Source of the DNA: a virus
Length of the DNA stretch: 47,156 nucleotides
Virus record (IMG/VR): IMGVR_UViG_3300046313_001174
Coordinates: 1-47,156 of that record
Direction: 5' to 3' (one strand)
The number at the start of each line of letters is the position of its first letter. The first letter of the stretch is position 1. The notes beneath the pieces are model-generated. The model saw nothing but the letters and a program-made list of their open reading frames with translations, did no database searches and was not told the DNA's origin. Positions 22,060 to 30,840 of this stretch are shown in pieces. The position numbers and the translations under genes were made by a program.

Positions 22060-23898
22060 ATGGGGGTATATACCGAGGTCCAAATCAAAAGCATTATTGC
22101 CGATAACCCTAACAAGCACCTTATCAAGAAGGCGCGGGAGACGTCAGCTAAACTCGTAATGCACCTGTACGGTACGGACCTCTCTCAATACATTTTGCGC
22201 GATACGTACTTCGAAAACGAAGACGCTTTCAAGTCGAGATCCGAACAACCTGTGTCCAACAAAGACATGTTCCAACGCCTCCTCCAGCAAGAGGATGTTG
22301 TGTTTACAGCACGTGGAGGCGCTAATCGGTACAATCTTCCCGAAGCGCGCGAGAAAGAGCTTGGGAAGGTATTAGCCAATATCCAGTACAACCTATCCCT
22401 GCGCAACTGGGTCCGCAATTTCGCACTACCTGCATATCGCAGTGATCCTATGGGGGTCATATTCATGGAGATCGGACAAGCCGACCCTGAAAGCACGCAG
22501 CCTAAATGCTACCCTACCTACAAGTCCAGTGCTTGCATATACGACTACAAGACCAAAGGCAGAGAGCTTGAGTATGTTTGCTTCGAGCTTAAAGCGCATG
22601 AGCTTGAGCGCTACGGGGTGAGTGATACAAGTAATCTCGACGTTAAAACCTCAGCCGAACAGAAACCTAGGTATTTTCGCTTTGTGGACGATTCCCAGGA
22701 CCGTGTTGTGAAATACGAGAATCAAACACTGATCACCCTTACAGGCATAGACCAAGAGAACCCGATAGCTAATCCATGGGGTAAAACACCAGCGATCATC
22801 GTGTCAGACTTAATGCACTTCGACGATTTGTCGTGTTTTGGCTCTCCGCTTAGCTTCATTGTGGAGCTGGCTGACTGCTACCTACGCGATCGCTCTATAC
22901 GTGATCTGCAAAAGAAGTACCACGGCTTTGCCAAAGCGGTTGAACCGCTTATGAAGTGTTCAACTTGTGAGGGTACAGGAGTCACGAAGGGGTCAGCTTG
23001 TCCGGACTGCACACCTGCAGGGGCGAGTACCGGTAGTGGCTACAAGCTCAGAACCAAAGTATCCGATGTGGCTAAATTCCCAATAGATATTCTCGAGAAC
23101 AGCAATTTCGACTTTAAGAAGATATTTGGCTTTGTGGCTCCGGACATCGAGACCTGGAACAAACAAGATTCAAGCCTAGAAGACCTAGAAGGCAACATCT
23201 ACCGAACCTATTGGGGTGTTGAGATGGAAGGTAGAACGGCTGGTGGGCGCATGAGTCCTACAGGTTCAAGCAATATGCAAGAGACAGCGACAAAGACCAT
23301 TGCCAATCTGCAACCAAAATACGCGCGACTTAGCGCAACGGCCGACTGGGCAGAGAAGCTCGAGAACATCATTGCCACGTTTGTCGGCAAGCTACTCTTT
23401 CCGGAATTCAAGGAGTCGCAAATCACATACGGCCGTAACTGGATCCTTGAAACACCTGCCAATTTATTACAGCAGTATTACGAGAGCAGAACCAAAGGGG
23501 TTCCTGACTTCATTCTAAATGAGATGTTGGACCGTTACATCCGAGCGCATTATCAGAACAGCCCTGTGCAAATGGCCAAGTACTTAAAGCTTATGGAGGT
23601 AGAGCCCTTCTTGCACATCGACGCCAAGTTCTGTTTGCCTCCTGGCTCATCGTCCACATCCGGATGCGTTGTTATTCCCACAATGGACGACTATTTGGCT
23701 AAGATCTATTTTGGCGAATGGTGCAGCACACTTACTGAAGCCTACATCCTGATGACCAAAACAGACAAGCTAAAATCTGATTTGTTTGAATACTGTGACC
23801 AAAAGGAGATTGAGGAGGCGCCAGCCGCTCAAACACCACCGGCACCATTGCCAGGTACGCCTGAAGAAGACGGCAAACCTGAGCCAAAAGAAGACTAA
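22060..23898 (+). CDS. Portal protein with inserted zinc knuckle
   Basis: Portal of 612 residues, in the standard place after the terminase. The helical stem and clip segments are recognisable by layout and by the acidic/Pro-rich C-terminus (PAPLPGTPEEDGKPEPKED). At residues 300-317 it carries CSTCEGTG and CPDC, the DnaJ-type C-x-x-C-x-G-x-G zinc pattern, which is not a normal portal feature. About 66 bp of AT-rich sequence precede the start. The protein forms the dodecameric DNA channel and connects to the neck proteins. Confidence 0.88.
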   Translation: MGVYTEVQIKSIIADNPNKHLIKKARETSAKLVMHLYGTDLSQYILRDTYFENEDAFKSRSEQPVSNKDMFQRLLQQEDVVFTARGGANRYNLPEAREKELGKVLANIQYNLSLRNWVRNFALPAYRSDPMGVIFMEIGQADPESTQPKCYPTYKSSACIYDYKTKGRELEYVCFELKAHELERYGVSDTSNLDVKTSAEQKPRYFRFVDDSQDRVVKYENQTLITLTGIDQENPIANPWGKTPAIIVSDLMHFDDLSCFGSPLSFIVELADCYLRDRSIRDLQKKYHGFAKAVEPLMKCSTCEGTGVTKGSACPDCTPAGASTGSGYKLRTKVSDVAKFPIDILENSNFDFKKIFGFVAPDIETWNKQDSSLEDLEGNIYRTYWGVEMEGRTAGGRMSPTGSSNMQETATKTIANLQPKYARLSATADWAEKLENIIATFVGKLLFPEFKESQITYGRNWILETPANLLQQYYESRTKGVPDFILNEMLDRYIRAHYQNSPVQMAKYLKLMEVEPFLHIDAKFCLPPGSSSTSGCVVIPTMDDYLAKIYFGEWCSTLTEAYILMTKTDKLKSDLFEYCDQKEIEEAPAAQTPPAPLPGTPEEDGKPEPKED

Positions 23899-23922
23899 AA
23901 TCAATTTTTAACATAACAGCAC

Positions 23923-24180
23923 ATGAAATTCAACAAGATTTATCACGCCTTAACGGCGGACCCAAAGAACAAGTGGAAGGAGAGCTTCCGCGAGACTGTC
24001 GACATCGACCCAGCACAAGCTGAGGACGAGAATTTACGTTTTGAGCTAACAGGCGTGAAGTACGTAGCTATTGAGGCACATGACTTGGGAACTGAAAAGG
24101 CCTCGACAAAAAAAGCGAAAACAGAAGCCACGCAACCCGAAGCCGCACAAGAGCCAGCGACTAGCGCGGATGCTGTTTAA
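23923..24180 (+). CDS. Small virion-region protein, unknown
   Basis: The 85-residue protein has a folded N-terminal half and an Ala/Thr/Glu/Lys-rich C-terminal tail from about residue 62. It lies between the portal and the scaffold-like gene, so it may be a head-assembly accessory. No family is recognised. Confidence 0.62.
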   Translation: MKFNKIYHALTADPKNKWKESFRETVDIDPAQAEDENLRFELTGVKYVAIEAHDLGTEKASTKKAKTEATQPEAAQEPATSADAV

Positions 24181-24198
24181 TTCCTAAACCCCATACCC

Positions 24199-24780
24199 AT
24201 GACAGATAAAGTAAAAAACGCAGTTGTCGAGTACCAAGAAGACTTCGACACCATTGGTCCTGATTTGGTTCGCAACGATATGTTGGCCAAAGGCTTCACA
24301 GAGCAGGAAGCTACGGAAGTGATCAGCGCATTAAGCTCAGACAACACTGCACCGGTAGCTGCAAAACCTGTAGCTGCAAAACCCAAAGCTAAAGCCGCTA
24401 CAGAGGTCGCAACCTATGACCCGGAGAACCCAAATAACAGCATTGCTGATAAGTTAAAGACTATCGACTACCAAAACCTGACGCGAGAAGAGCTTGCAAG
24501 ATATTACGAGCTACTTGAAAGCTTACCACACAACCAGCTGTATGACTTTGAAGTGCATAAGGTGAATGTTTTGCGCCAAGAACGTTTTGAGGGCGTTCCC
24601 AGCTCACCTGTCGATGTTGTAGGTGTGGTGTTAGAAAGCACAAAACCATTAATCAGCACTCGGGTGTACCCCCAAAACGCAATCGCGCAGAATGGCCGAT
24701 TGGTGAGAGGACGCAACCATTTCGAGATTGTTGGACAGCAGTTCCTCGAGAATAAAAGATTTTACATTTTAAAGAAATAA
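24199..24780 (+). CDS. Virion-region protein, unknown
   Basis: The 193-residue protein has a UBA-like helical N-terminus (NDMLAKGFTEQEATEVISAL at about 27-46), an Ala/Lys/Pro linker with a duplicated VAAKP (about 54-67), and a mixed C-terminal domain. It lies 18 bp after the previous gene and 4 bp before the scaffold-like gene. A role in capsid assembly or as a minor head protein is suggested by position only. Confidence 0.6.
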   Translation: MTDKVKNAVVEYQEDFDTIGPDLVRNDMLAKGFTEQEATEVISALSSDNTAPVAAKPVAAKPKAKAATEVATYDPENPNNSIADKLKTIDYQNLTREELARYYELLESLPHNQLYDFEVHKVNVLRQERFEGVPSSPVDVVGVVLESTKPLISTRVYPQNAIAQNGRLVRGRNHFEIVGQQFLENKRFYILKK

Positions 24781-24784
24781 CGCA

Positions 24785-25618
24785 ATGGCTTTAAAAAAAG
24801 AAACTATTGATAAGCTGAAAAAATACGGCTTTGACACAGATAAATTGATTGCGGCCATCACTGCGGAGGCCGAACAAGATTTTGACCTGCCGGAGGTTAC
24901 GGTCTTAACAGATGCGCAGTTGACTGAACGCGATAACGTGAAAATCGGAGAAGGCAAGAAAGCAGGAGAGGTGGAGGCTAGATCCACACTGGTGAAAGAG
25001 CTAGGCAAGAAATTGAACTTAGACATCAAAGGTGAGCGATTAGCCGATGTGGTAGGCGAAATCCAAGCATTCATCAATAAAAACGGTGATGAGAAAGTAA
25101 CAATACTTCAGGACCAAATCACGGCGCTTACTGCGGACAAGAATCAGTTAACGGCTAAAGTAACTGAGTTTGAGACCAATCTATCAGCGGCGAAATTCGA
25201 AAATGAGTTGCTTGGCTATTTCCCTGTTAATCGAGGAACAGGCTTATCGGATATCGAGCGATTGACACTGATCAAAAGCGCTATTAATTTTGAGCAAGTA
25301 GATGGCAAATATGTGGCGAAGCGTGACGGAGTAGTCGTAACCGACCCGGCAACACATGCACCACTGCCAATTGGCAAAGTGATAGAAGGCTACTTTGCAG
25401 AGAAGCCGTTCCTGTTAGGCGGACAACAAAATCCCCCACCTTCAGGCCGTGGAGCAGGAGACTCTAACCCGGGAGGCGCGGGAGGCGTTACGAAGTTATC
25501 GCAAGCAGAGAAGGCTTGGTTAGCTGACAATCCTGACGGCAACATTATGTCGCCTGAATTTACAGCTTACGTGGAGAAGATCGCCAAAGAAGACTTAACA
25601 TTCGATTTCTACTCATAA
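24785..25618 (+). CDS. Scaffold-like capsid assembly protein
   Basis: The 277-residue protein is acidic and contains a coiled coil at about 105-140 (VTILQDQITALTADKNQLTAKVTEFETNL), followed by a Gly/Pro-rich linker (PPPSGRGAGDSNPGGAGG) and a C-terminal helix. The size, coiled coil and position directly before the capsid gene fit a scaffolding protein of HK97-type phages. A strong terminator lies 48 bp after its stop, separating its transcript from that of the capsid gene. Function is inferred from context. Confidence 0.7.
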   Translation: MALKKETIDKLKKYGFDTDKLIAAITAEAEQDFDLPEVTVLTDAQLTERDNVKIGEGKKAGEVEARSTLVKELGKKLNLDIKGERLADVVGEIQAFINKNGDEKVTILQDQITALTADKNQLTAKVTEFETNLSAAKFENELLGYFPVNRGTGLSDIERLTLIKSAINFEQVDGKYVAKRDGVVVTDPATHAPLPIGKVIEGYFAEKPFLLGGQQNPPPSGRGAGDSNPGGAGGVTKLSQAEKAWLADNPDGNIMSPEFTAYVEKIAKEDLTFDFYS

Positions 25619-25665
25619 GTTCTAAGGTTCATTTTTTTTACAATAGGGTTTGATAGGCATTACCT

Positions 25666-25696
25666 AAAACCATCTCTTAATAAGGGGTGGTTTTTT
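25666..25696 (+). terminator. Intrinsic terminator before the capsid gene
   Basis: AAAACCATCTC (25666-25676) pairs over 11 bp, with two G-T pairs, with GGGGTGGTTTT (25684-25694) around a 7-nt loop, and T residues continue to 25696. It ends the scaffold-gene transcript and isolates the capsid gene's own promoter. Confidence 0.83.
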
Positions 25697-25713
25697 ATTT
25701 ATCTTAAAAACTA

Positions 25714-25742
25714 TTTGTATTTAAAATAAATCATTAATTTAG
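25714..25742 (+). promoter_or_regulatory. Candidate promoter for the major capsid gene
   Basis: TTTG at 25714-25717 and TAATTTAG at 25735-25742 are 17 nt apart; the -7 has one mismatch to TAnnTTTG. It lies right after a terminator and before the structured capsid leader, giving a leader of about 125 nt. Confidence 0.55.
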
Positions 25743-25765
25743 CTATCGAAATCAGTATTAGAGTA

Positions 25766-25832
25766 CCCAGGTGGTGCCTGGGCTATTCAACTACTGAGGC
25801 TAAGGTGGTGCCTTGGCCACGGATGGTGTCCG
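25766..25832 (+). promoter_or_regulatory. Capsid-gene leader with three TGGTG hairpins
   Basis: Three hairpins in a row share the five-base loop TGGTG on different stems. They are CCCAGG/CCTGGG (25766-25782, 6 bp), GGCTAAGG/CCTTGGCC (25798-25818, 8 bp with one G-T) and CGGA/TCCG (25820-25832, 4 bp). The closing pair changes from G-C to A-T in the third with compensation on both sides. They end 42 nt before the capsid ATG. Identical loops on differing stems suggest a binding site for a protein or small RNA that regulates capsid translation or mRNA stability. Confidence 0.72.
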
Positions 25833-25874
25833 CTTCGCAAAATATATCCTTCAACATTTTTAACAAACACAGAT

Positions 25875-26924
25875 ATGCCAAATTATGCTACCTCGGTGTT
25901 GGCGAAAGGGCAGGCAGTAGTCTCCGCAAAAAACCAATTACCCGAGCAACGTACAAAGATGCCAACCGTATTCGAGTTGGCCATCAAAAATCAAGAATAC
26001 TCAATCCCAAACGCACCGGATTTGAGAAAATCACCTTTGCGCCCTGTAGAGATCAACTACTTCACGAAAGTAGCTCCGGGTTCTGCAACCGCTAAAGCAC
26101 ACAACCACTCAGGTACGTATGGCGACACGGGAAAGGTGGAGTTGGTGTATGTATCACACGTGGAGACTTTAGGTATTCCGCGTAAGATTGCTGATAACTC
26201 TATCATGGAGTATCAAAACATCTTCAATAACCTCTATGAGCAAAAGTGGAAAAACTTACGCAAGCGTCACGACGATTCAGCGTTAGCTTTCTTGTTTGCT
26301 AACCGTGCGCAGTTAGCTGCAAACGTGATGAACCCGCAAATCGCTTCGGCTAATCCGGGCAGTTGGAACGCGGCCAATTTCGCATTGGAGATTAGCCAAT
26401 CGGACAAGAATTTGTTTTTGCAACGTGCGAAAGCATTCATGGCGGCTCGCTACTACACAGGCGATTTAGACATCATTGCCGATTTACAAATCGCGCAATG
26501 GGTTGAATACTTGCAAAACCAAGGTTCTGGTAACTACGTGAATACGGCTTTTCAGACAATGGGTATCAGCCCAGTGGTTACGCAAGATCAAATCGCACCG
26601 GCGTACGGAAACGGTTCTGCTATCGTGATGCCTAAAGGCGCTTTGGCAGGCTTGAACTGGAATGAGGCGTTGAACAAGAGAGGTGTAAACGCAGGTAGCT
26701 CTGACTCTATCGGTATTTTAGGTACTACAGCCGATCCACTTGGTTCAGGCGCAGTGGCCGACATCTCGATGTTCACGCAACGTGCGGACACTTCGGCTAA
26801 CAGCTCTGGTGGTTCAACTCAGGACATCGTAGATCAATGGGAGATTACTTTGACTGTTGGTTACGCGTTACCTCCTTTGGGTACTGCAGGCGATTCTGTT
26901 GTTCACTTGATTGCACAATCATAA
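25875..26924 (+). CDS. Major capsid protein (HK97-like)
   Basis: Main shell protein, 349 residues. It follows the scaffold-like gene, is in the right size range and has the even composition of a highly expressed virion protein. Segments such as TVFELAIKNQEYSIPNAPDLRKSP (start region, about 31-54) and SALGI-like beta stretches near 140-160 fit the HK97 fold, although I cannot align it to a named family. Its transcript has its own promoter and structured leader, consistent with the need for many copies. Confidence 0.82.
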   Translation: MPNYATSVLAKGQAVVSAKNQLPEQRTKMPTVFELAIKNQEYSIPNAPDLRKSPLRPVEINYFTKVAPGSATAKAHNHSGTYGDTGKVELVYVSHVETLGIPRKIADNSIMEYQNIFNNLYEQKWKNLRKRHDDSALAFLFANRAQLAANVMNPQIASANPGSWNAANFALEISQSDKNLFLQRAKAFMAARYYTGDLDIIADLQIAQWVEYLQNQGSGNYVNTAFQTMGISPVVTQDQIAPAYGNGSAIVMPKGALAGLNWNEALNKRGVNAGSSDSIGILGTTADPLGSGAVADISMFTQRADTSANSSGGSTQDIVDQWEITLTVGYALPPLGTAGDSVVHLIAQS

Positions 26925-26936
26925 AAGTCGAAAGCA

Positions 26937-28091
26937 GTGACTAACGGATTTGACATTTCGAGGGTTAATGATGCAATGGCAAACCGATTGGGTTGGTTAC
27001 AACCGACCCTTTCAGGTTCGCCAACCATTGATGCCGATAACTTGGTTTCGAAATCAGGTCGCAATTACAATGACGGAAGCTTTCATCCTACGTGCACGAT
27101 AGACCGAATCAAAAGTGTCCAGGAGAATGCGTCAATTAGCGACGCTGATTTTAACGCGTTATTGGCAGGATTGGATAAAGCGGTGACAACACGTTGCCTG
27201 AATGCTGTATTCAATCGCCCTCAACTTGTCGAACATACCTTGCTGTACGAAAGGGCTTCTAATGTTCGCAACATCGCAGTACCTAACAGCGGTAATTTCT
27301 GCGGGTACAGGATTAAAGTCGCAAAAGGTGATTGGGCAGTGCAGCTAAACAGCGTATCCTTGTTTTTCGACAAGGCAGCAACTTTCAAGCTGTACCTGTT
27401 CAATGACTTAATCGCTTCGCCGGTAGCTGAAAAGCAAGTCACTACACAAGCAAACTCCCAAGTGGTTGTGGATTTAGACTGGACTGTAAGATATGCAAGC
27501 GTCGCAAATAGCGGAGGCTTGTTCTATGTCGGCTATTTCCAAGACGACTTAGGTGATGCACATGCACTTGATGAGCAGTTGAACCTATGGGGTGATACTA
27601 AGATTTTTGGGGCGTATCCTTTCCAAAGCCCGCGTAAGGCGGGGCAATTGGACTTCAACCGCACCAATCCAAGCGTGGTTTTCAAGACCTATGGATTGAA
27701 CCTAGAAGTTAGTTCGTTTCGGGATTATACCAGAGCCATTGTGCAGAACGCGCACTTGTTCGACAACGCTAGAGGTCTTTCAATGGCTATCCGCGTCATG
27801 GAGGAGATTAAATACTCTTCACGCACGAATGCGATTGAACGCCAGGGCAAAGAGGCGATTGATGCAGCTGATCTTAATTTGGATTTGAACCTTGCATCAC
27901 CAACCGAAAACCTGCCTTTCGTGGCGGGGCTTAAGGCTCAATTGGCGCAAGAGTTAAACCGAATCAGCAAGAACTTCTTTCCGAAATCGCAAGCTAGTTC
28001 TGTAAGTATTGCAGGCGGACACGATGCGGGCCTAACAGCCTACGACACATTCACACTAAAAAACCTACCACCTCGTGAGCGTTTTTACTAA
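26937..28091 (+). CDS. Virion protein, head-neck region
   Basis: The 384-residue protein starts at GTG 26937. Its N-terminus (FDISRVNDAMANRLGWLQPT) and the central beta-rich part (FKLYLFNDLIASPVAEKQV) recall a family of Bacteroidota phage structural proteins that follow the capsid gene. No enzymatic motif is visible. The end overlaps the next gene by 17 nt. Probably a head decoration or connector protein; the exact role cannot be told. Confidence 0.65.
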   Translation: MTNGFDISRVNDAMANRLGWLQPTLSGSPTIDADNLVSKSGRNYNDGSFHPTCTIDRIKSVQENASISDADFNALLAGLDKAVTTRCLNAVFNRPQLVEHTLLYERASNVRNIAVPNSGNFCGYRIKVAKGDWAVQLNSVSLFFDKAATFKLYLFNDLIASPVAEKQVTTQANSQVVVDLDWTVRYASVANSGGLFYVGYFQDDLGDAHALDEQLNLWGDTKIFGAYPFQSPRKAGQLDFNRTNPSVVFKTYGLNLEVSSFRDYTRAIVQNAHLFDNARGLSMAIRVMEEIKYSSRTNAIERQGKEAIDAADLNLDLNLASPTENLPFVAGLKAQLAQELNRISKNFFPKSQASSVSIAGGHDAGLTAYDTFTLKNLPPRERFY

Positions 28092-28626
28092 GACTAATCC
28101 TGTTGGTGTTGATCGCCAAATTCAAGACTTTCAAGAGGTGCTGTATGACCTGCTTAAAAAGAAGTGGGGCATTATTGGTGATAGTGCATGGGGTTGCTAT
28201 GGCCGTGTGTATAAAAACCAAACGACCGACGGGTATTCCCCTGAAGCCTACGTAGGCAATGGTGAGTACCAAGAGGTTTACTTCGATGACAACCTAATGG
28301 CCTTGTCCTTCTTTTATGTTGGGGACTCCACTAAACACAATCGCTTATCAGCCACAGCGCCGGTGAGCTTGGTGTTTATGGTGAATGTCTCAAAGCTTAA
28401 GCCCAAGGCGGTACACCGGGCAGACGAAGAGATTCGTTTGGATGTGCAATCGTTTTGCCAAACGCCCAGGTGTGGTTTCATGCTTACCGAGTTTGTGACC
28501 GGAATAGATTCTGTGTTTAAGGACTTTTCAGGAATGCGGAAGGCCGGCACTAAGTACATGGACCAACACCCACTGCATTGCTTCAGACTTGACTTTAGCG
28601 TGAGCTACAATATTCATAATTCATAA
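28075..28626 (+). CDS. Neck/tail completion protein
   Basis: The 183-residue protein begins at GTG 28075 inside the previous gene. It has a tail-completion-like mix of strands and helices (QDFQEVLYDLLKKKWGIIGD near 18-37) and no motif of a named family. It lies between the connector-type protein and the major tail-like gene, the usual place of head-tail joining and tail-terminator proteins. Confidence 0.58.
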   Translation: MSVFTKTNPVGVDRQIQDFQEVLYDLLKKKWGIIGDSAWGCYGRVYKNQTTDGYSPEAYVGNGEYQEVYFDDNLMALSFFYVGDSTKHNRLSATAPVSLVFMVNVSKLKPKAVHRADEEIRLDVQSFCQTPRCGFMLTEFVTGIDSVFKDFSGMRKAGTKYMDQHPLHCFRLDFSVSYNIHNS

Positions 28627-28643
28627 ATTTTAACATTCTTAAA

Positions 28644-29609
28644 ATGGCAAATCTTAATACTTTGGCTTCCATTAGCCAAGCAGGTAACACCGGTAAGCAG
28701 GCAGCGGCTTTTCAGCCTAAGAACATTATTGGTGCAATTTTAACCCCAAAGGGTTATGTGCTAACCGCGGCTAAAATAGCAGCTTTGCAAACAGCACTTC
28801 AAGCGGATGCGTTGGCATCTAGCAAATTGAATAGAATTTTCCCTGTTTTCGGTTTTGTGACCGCACAAGACAGCAGTGAAGATATCACCGTGCAAACACA
28901 CGGGTACGGAGCTAAGCACGTAGTGCGTGAAGGCTTTATTGACTGGAAGTATGAATACGTGGACGGCCAAACTTCTTTGCATAAGAACTTACGCTTGTTC
29001 AATGGTTCAGCACACGATTTCTTATTTGTAGATTCTGCAAACGTGATTATTGGCACTTCCACTGTGGACAGCACTGGAGCCCCAGCTTTGAAGGCTATCC
29101 CATGTGATGGCGGTTTCTTCTACGCACACCCTTGGAAGGCCAACGACGGCAGCAAAATCGCGCAATACTTATTGCAGTTTGTGTTCCAACCAAAGTTCAT
29201 CAATGAATATCTTGGTTTTGTGGATGCGGGTTTTGACCTATCTAGCAACCTTTCAGGCGTTGTGGATGTGGTGCTTTCAAGCCCATCGGCAAACGCTACT
29301 AGCGGTTCTTACAACGTAGTGGCAAAAACGGTAGACGTGAACACTAACCTAAGCGACGTCTATCCGACCGAGCTTGCGGCGGCAGCAGCATGGAAAGCCA
29401 CTAATGCGGCTGGTGAGACTATCGCAATCACGGGTGTGACCTACAGCCCTGCGTTTGGAGGCTTTGTGCTTGTGTTAGACAAGACTAGCGCAGCTTACCC
29501 AGCAGGAGCAGGAGCAAAGGTGTCGATTAGTTTAGTTTCCCCATCTGCACTAGCTGCACTTGGCGTGACTAACTACGAAAGCACATCTGTTGCAATCGTT
29601 AAAAACTAA
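28644..29609 (+). CDS. Major tail protein-like
   Basis: The 321-residue protein has a conserved-looking N-terminal domain (about 1-210) and a C-terminal Ig-like beta domain (about 215-320) rich in Ser, Thr and Ala (VVLSSPSANATSGSYNVVAK). Such added Ig domains are common on major tail tube proteins. Position before the tape measure gene and the strong hairpin terminator after it fit an abundant tail protein. The assignment is from context. Confidence 0.72.
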   Translation: MANLNTLASISQAGNTGKQAAAFQPKNIIGAILTPKGYVLTAAKIAALQTALQADALASSKLNRIFPVFGFVTAQDSSEDITVQTHGYGAKHVVREGFIDWKYEYVDGQTSLHKNLRLFNGSAHDFLFVDSANVIIGTSTVDSTGAPALKAIPCDGGFFYAHPWKANDGSKIAQYLLQFVFQPKFINEYLGFVDAGFDLSSNLSGVVDVVLSSPSANATSGSYNVVAKTVDVNTNLSDVYPTELAAAAAWKATNAAGETIAITGVTYSPAFGGFVLVLDKTSAAYPAGAGAKVSISLVSPSALAALGVTNYESTSVAIVKN

Positions 29610-29627
29610 GTTGTTTTAACCTAAAAG

Positions 29628-29652
29628 GCTAGCAGGTTAGAAGCCTGCTAGC
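29628..29652 (+). terminator. Intrinsic terminator after the major tail-like gene
   Basis: GCTAGCAGG (29628-29636) and CCTGCTAGC (29644-29652) form a perfect 9-bp stem with a 7-nt loop, followed by TATTTTAT. It lies 10 bp before the next start and may be leaky, giving more tail tube than downstream proteins. Confidence 0.78.
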
Positions 29653-29662
29653 TATTTTATCC

Positions 29663-30115
29663 ATGACAGCCGCTGCACTTATCCAGGTACTAAAGAATGT
29701 CAATGTCGCCAATATTGCGGTAAAAGCTGTTAAGCAAACGCAGACAGAGTATTTGAACATTCAAACTCAAAAGCAAATGCTTTACGGTATTGACGCGACG
29801 GGCAATAAGATAAGTCCTTCGTACACAACTGCTGCATACTCTCGCCAAAAACAACGATTCAACCCTAGACCAGGGTATGGCGTGCCCGATTTGCGAAAGA
29901 GCGGAGATCTGTATGAAGAGACGAAATTCCTTAAAGTGGACGAGACGCAAATTGAGATTGAAAGTCAAGTGCCTTACGCCAAATACGTAGAGCGCAGGTA
30001 TGGGAGTAAGATTTACGGACTTAGCCCTAAAAACAGAAGTGCGTACGCCTTTGGGCCCTTTTTTAAAGCGTTCAAAAAGCAGTTAGAGAGCCTTACGGGC
30101 TTGGTGTTAAAATAG
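29663..30115 (+). CDS. Phage morphogenesis (neck/tail) protein
   Basis: The 150-residue basic protein has the look of HK97 gp10-type or virion-morphogenesis proteins: a helical start, then SPSYTTAAYSRQKQRFNPRPGYGVPDLRKSGDLYEE near 51-86 and VPYAKYVERRYG near 103-114, where PYA.YvE is a hallmark of that group. It probably helps join head and tail or ends the tail tube. Confidence 0.68.
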   Translation: MTAAALIQVLKNVNVANIAVKAVKQTQTEYLNIQTQKQMLYGIDATGNKISPSYTTAAYSRQKQRFNPRPGYGVPDLRKSGDLYEETKFLKVDETQIEIESQVPYAKYVERRYGSKIYGLSPKNRSAYAFGPFFKAFKKQLESLTGLVLK

Positions 30116-30123
30116 GCTTAAAT

Positions 30124-30837
30124 ATGGTTTTGATTCGGAATTTCATAAGTAAGATAGGCTTTGGCGGCAAACAGGCAGCAGTGCCTGAAAACGTTGTCGC
30201 ACAGGTGCAGACGGACGGATTGGTGTACGGCAACATTCACGTGTTAACGCTTGATAGATTCATTGATTGCTTATGTGATGATAGACTTGAAGCTCTTTTA
30301 ATACCTGGTAAGAAAGCAACCGTTGAGCAGTTGAAACAGGCTTGGCAGAGAGTGTATGAGCAGTACAGCGATAATGTACAGGACAGCGAACAGAAATACA
30401 TGGGTCGGTTATCGCGAGAAATCAACCTATTAGGCACAAAGCTCAATCTAGTTAACCTTATCGTGGAGCGTCTTGAATTGGATCACGACCCTGATATTTT
30501 AGCCGAATTGAGAAGGATTTTAAACGCCCCTGGGCAGTTCAATCCGGAAAACAGAGAGCAGTATAAAAGAGACATACAGCTCACAATCTCGTTGAGTAAA
30601 CAGCTATTTATGCGCATGAAGGAGAAAGAAGCCGAGCTCAAACGCTTAATGCCTACCAAGCAAGCGGGTAAAATAGATCGGGCGCATTTTGACACTTTAC
30701 TCATTCAGCTTTCGAAGCATTTTAAGTTCCAGATTAACAAGAATCAGGTATTTGTTGGCGAGTTTATCGCCATGATGATGGACATGCGAAATACGCACGA
30801 CCAACAACTAAAGAACGCTAAAAACATTAAAGCATAA
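30124..30837 (+). CDS. Tail assembly chaperone-like protein
   Basis: The 237-residue, largely helical protein precedes the tape measure gene, the standard place of tail assembly chaperones, and has their general character (charged helices, no catalytic motif). It is in the same reading frame as the tape measure gene and is separated from it only by TAA and one codon. No programmed -1 frameshift partner was found. Role inferred from position. Confidence 0.55.
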   Translation: MVLIRNFISKIGFGGKQAAVPENVVAQVQTDGLVYGNIHVLTLDRFIDCLCDDRLEALLIPGKKATVEQLKQAWQRVYEQYSDNVQDSEQKYMGRLSREINLLGTKLNLVNLIVERLELDHDPDILAELRRILNAPGQFNPENREQYKRDIQLTISLSKQLFMRMKEKEAELKRLMPTKQAGKIDRAHFDTLLIQLSKHFKFQINKNQVFVGEFIAMMMDMRNTHDQQLKNAKNIKA

Positions 30838-30840
30838 GCC

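Noticed and set aside
25805-26095. Open frame of 96 codons over the capsid leader
   Set aside because: It runs through the hairpins and into the capsid gene in another frame, and its translation resembles no protein.
29663-30837. Programmed -1 frameshift for a tail chaperone
   Set aside because: No slippery site with an overlapping open frame was found between these genes.
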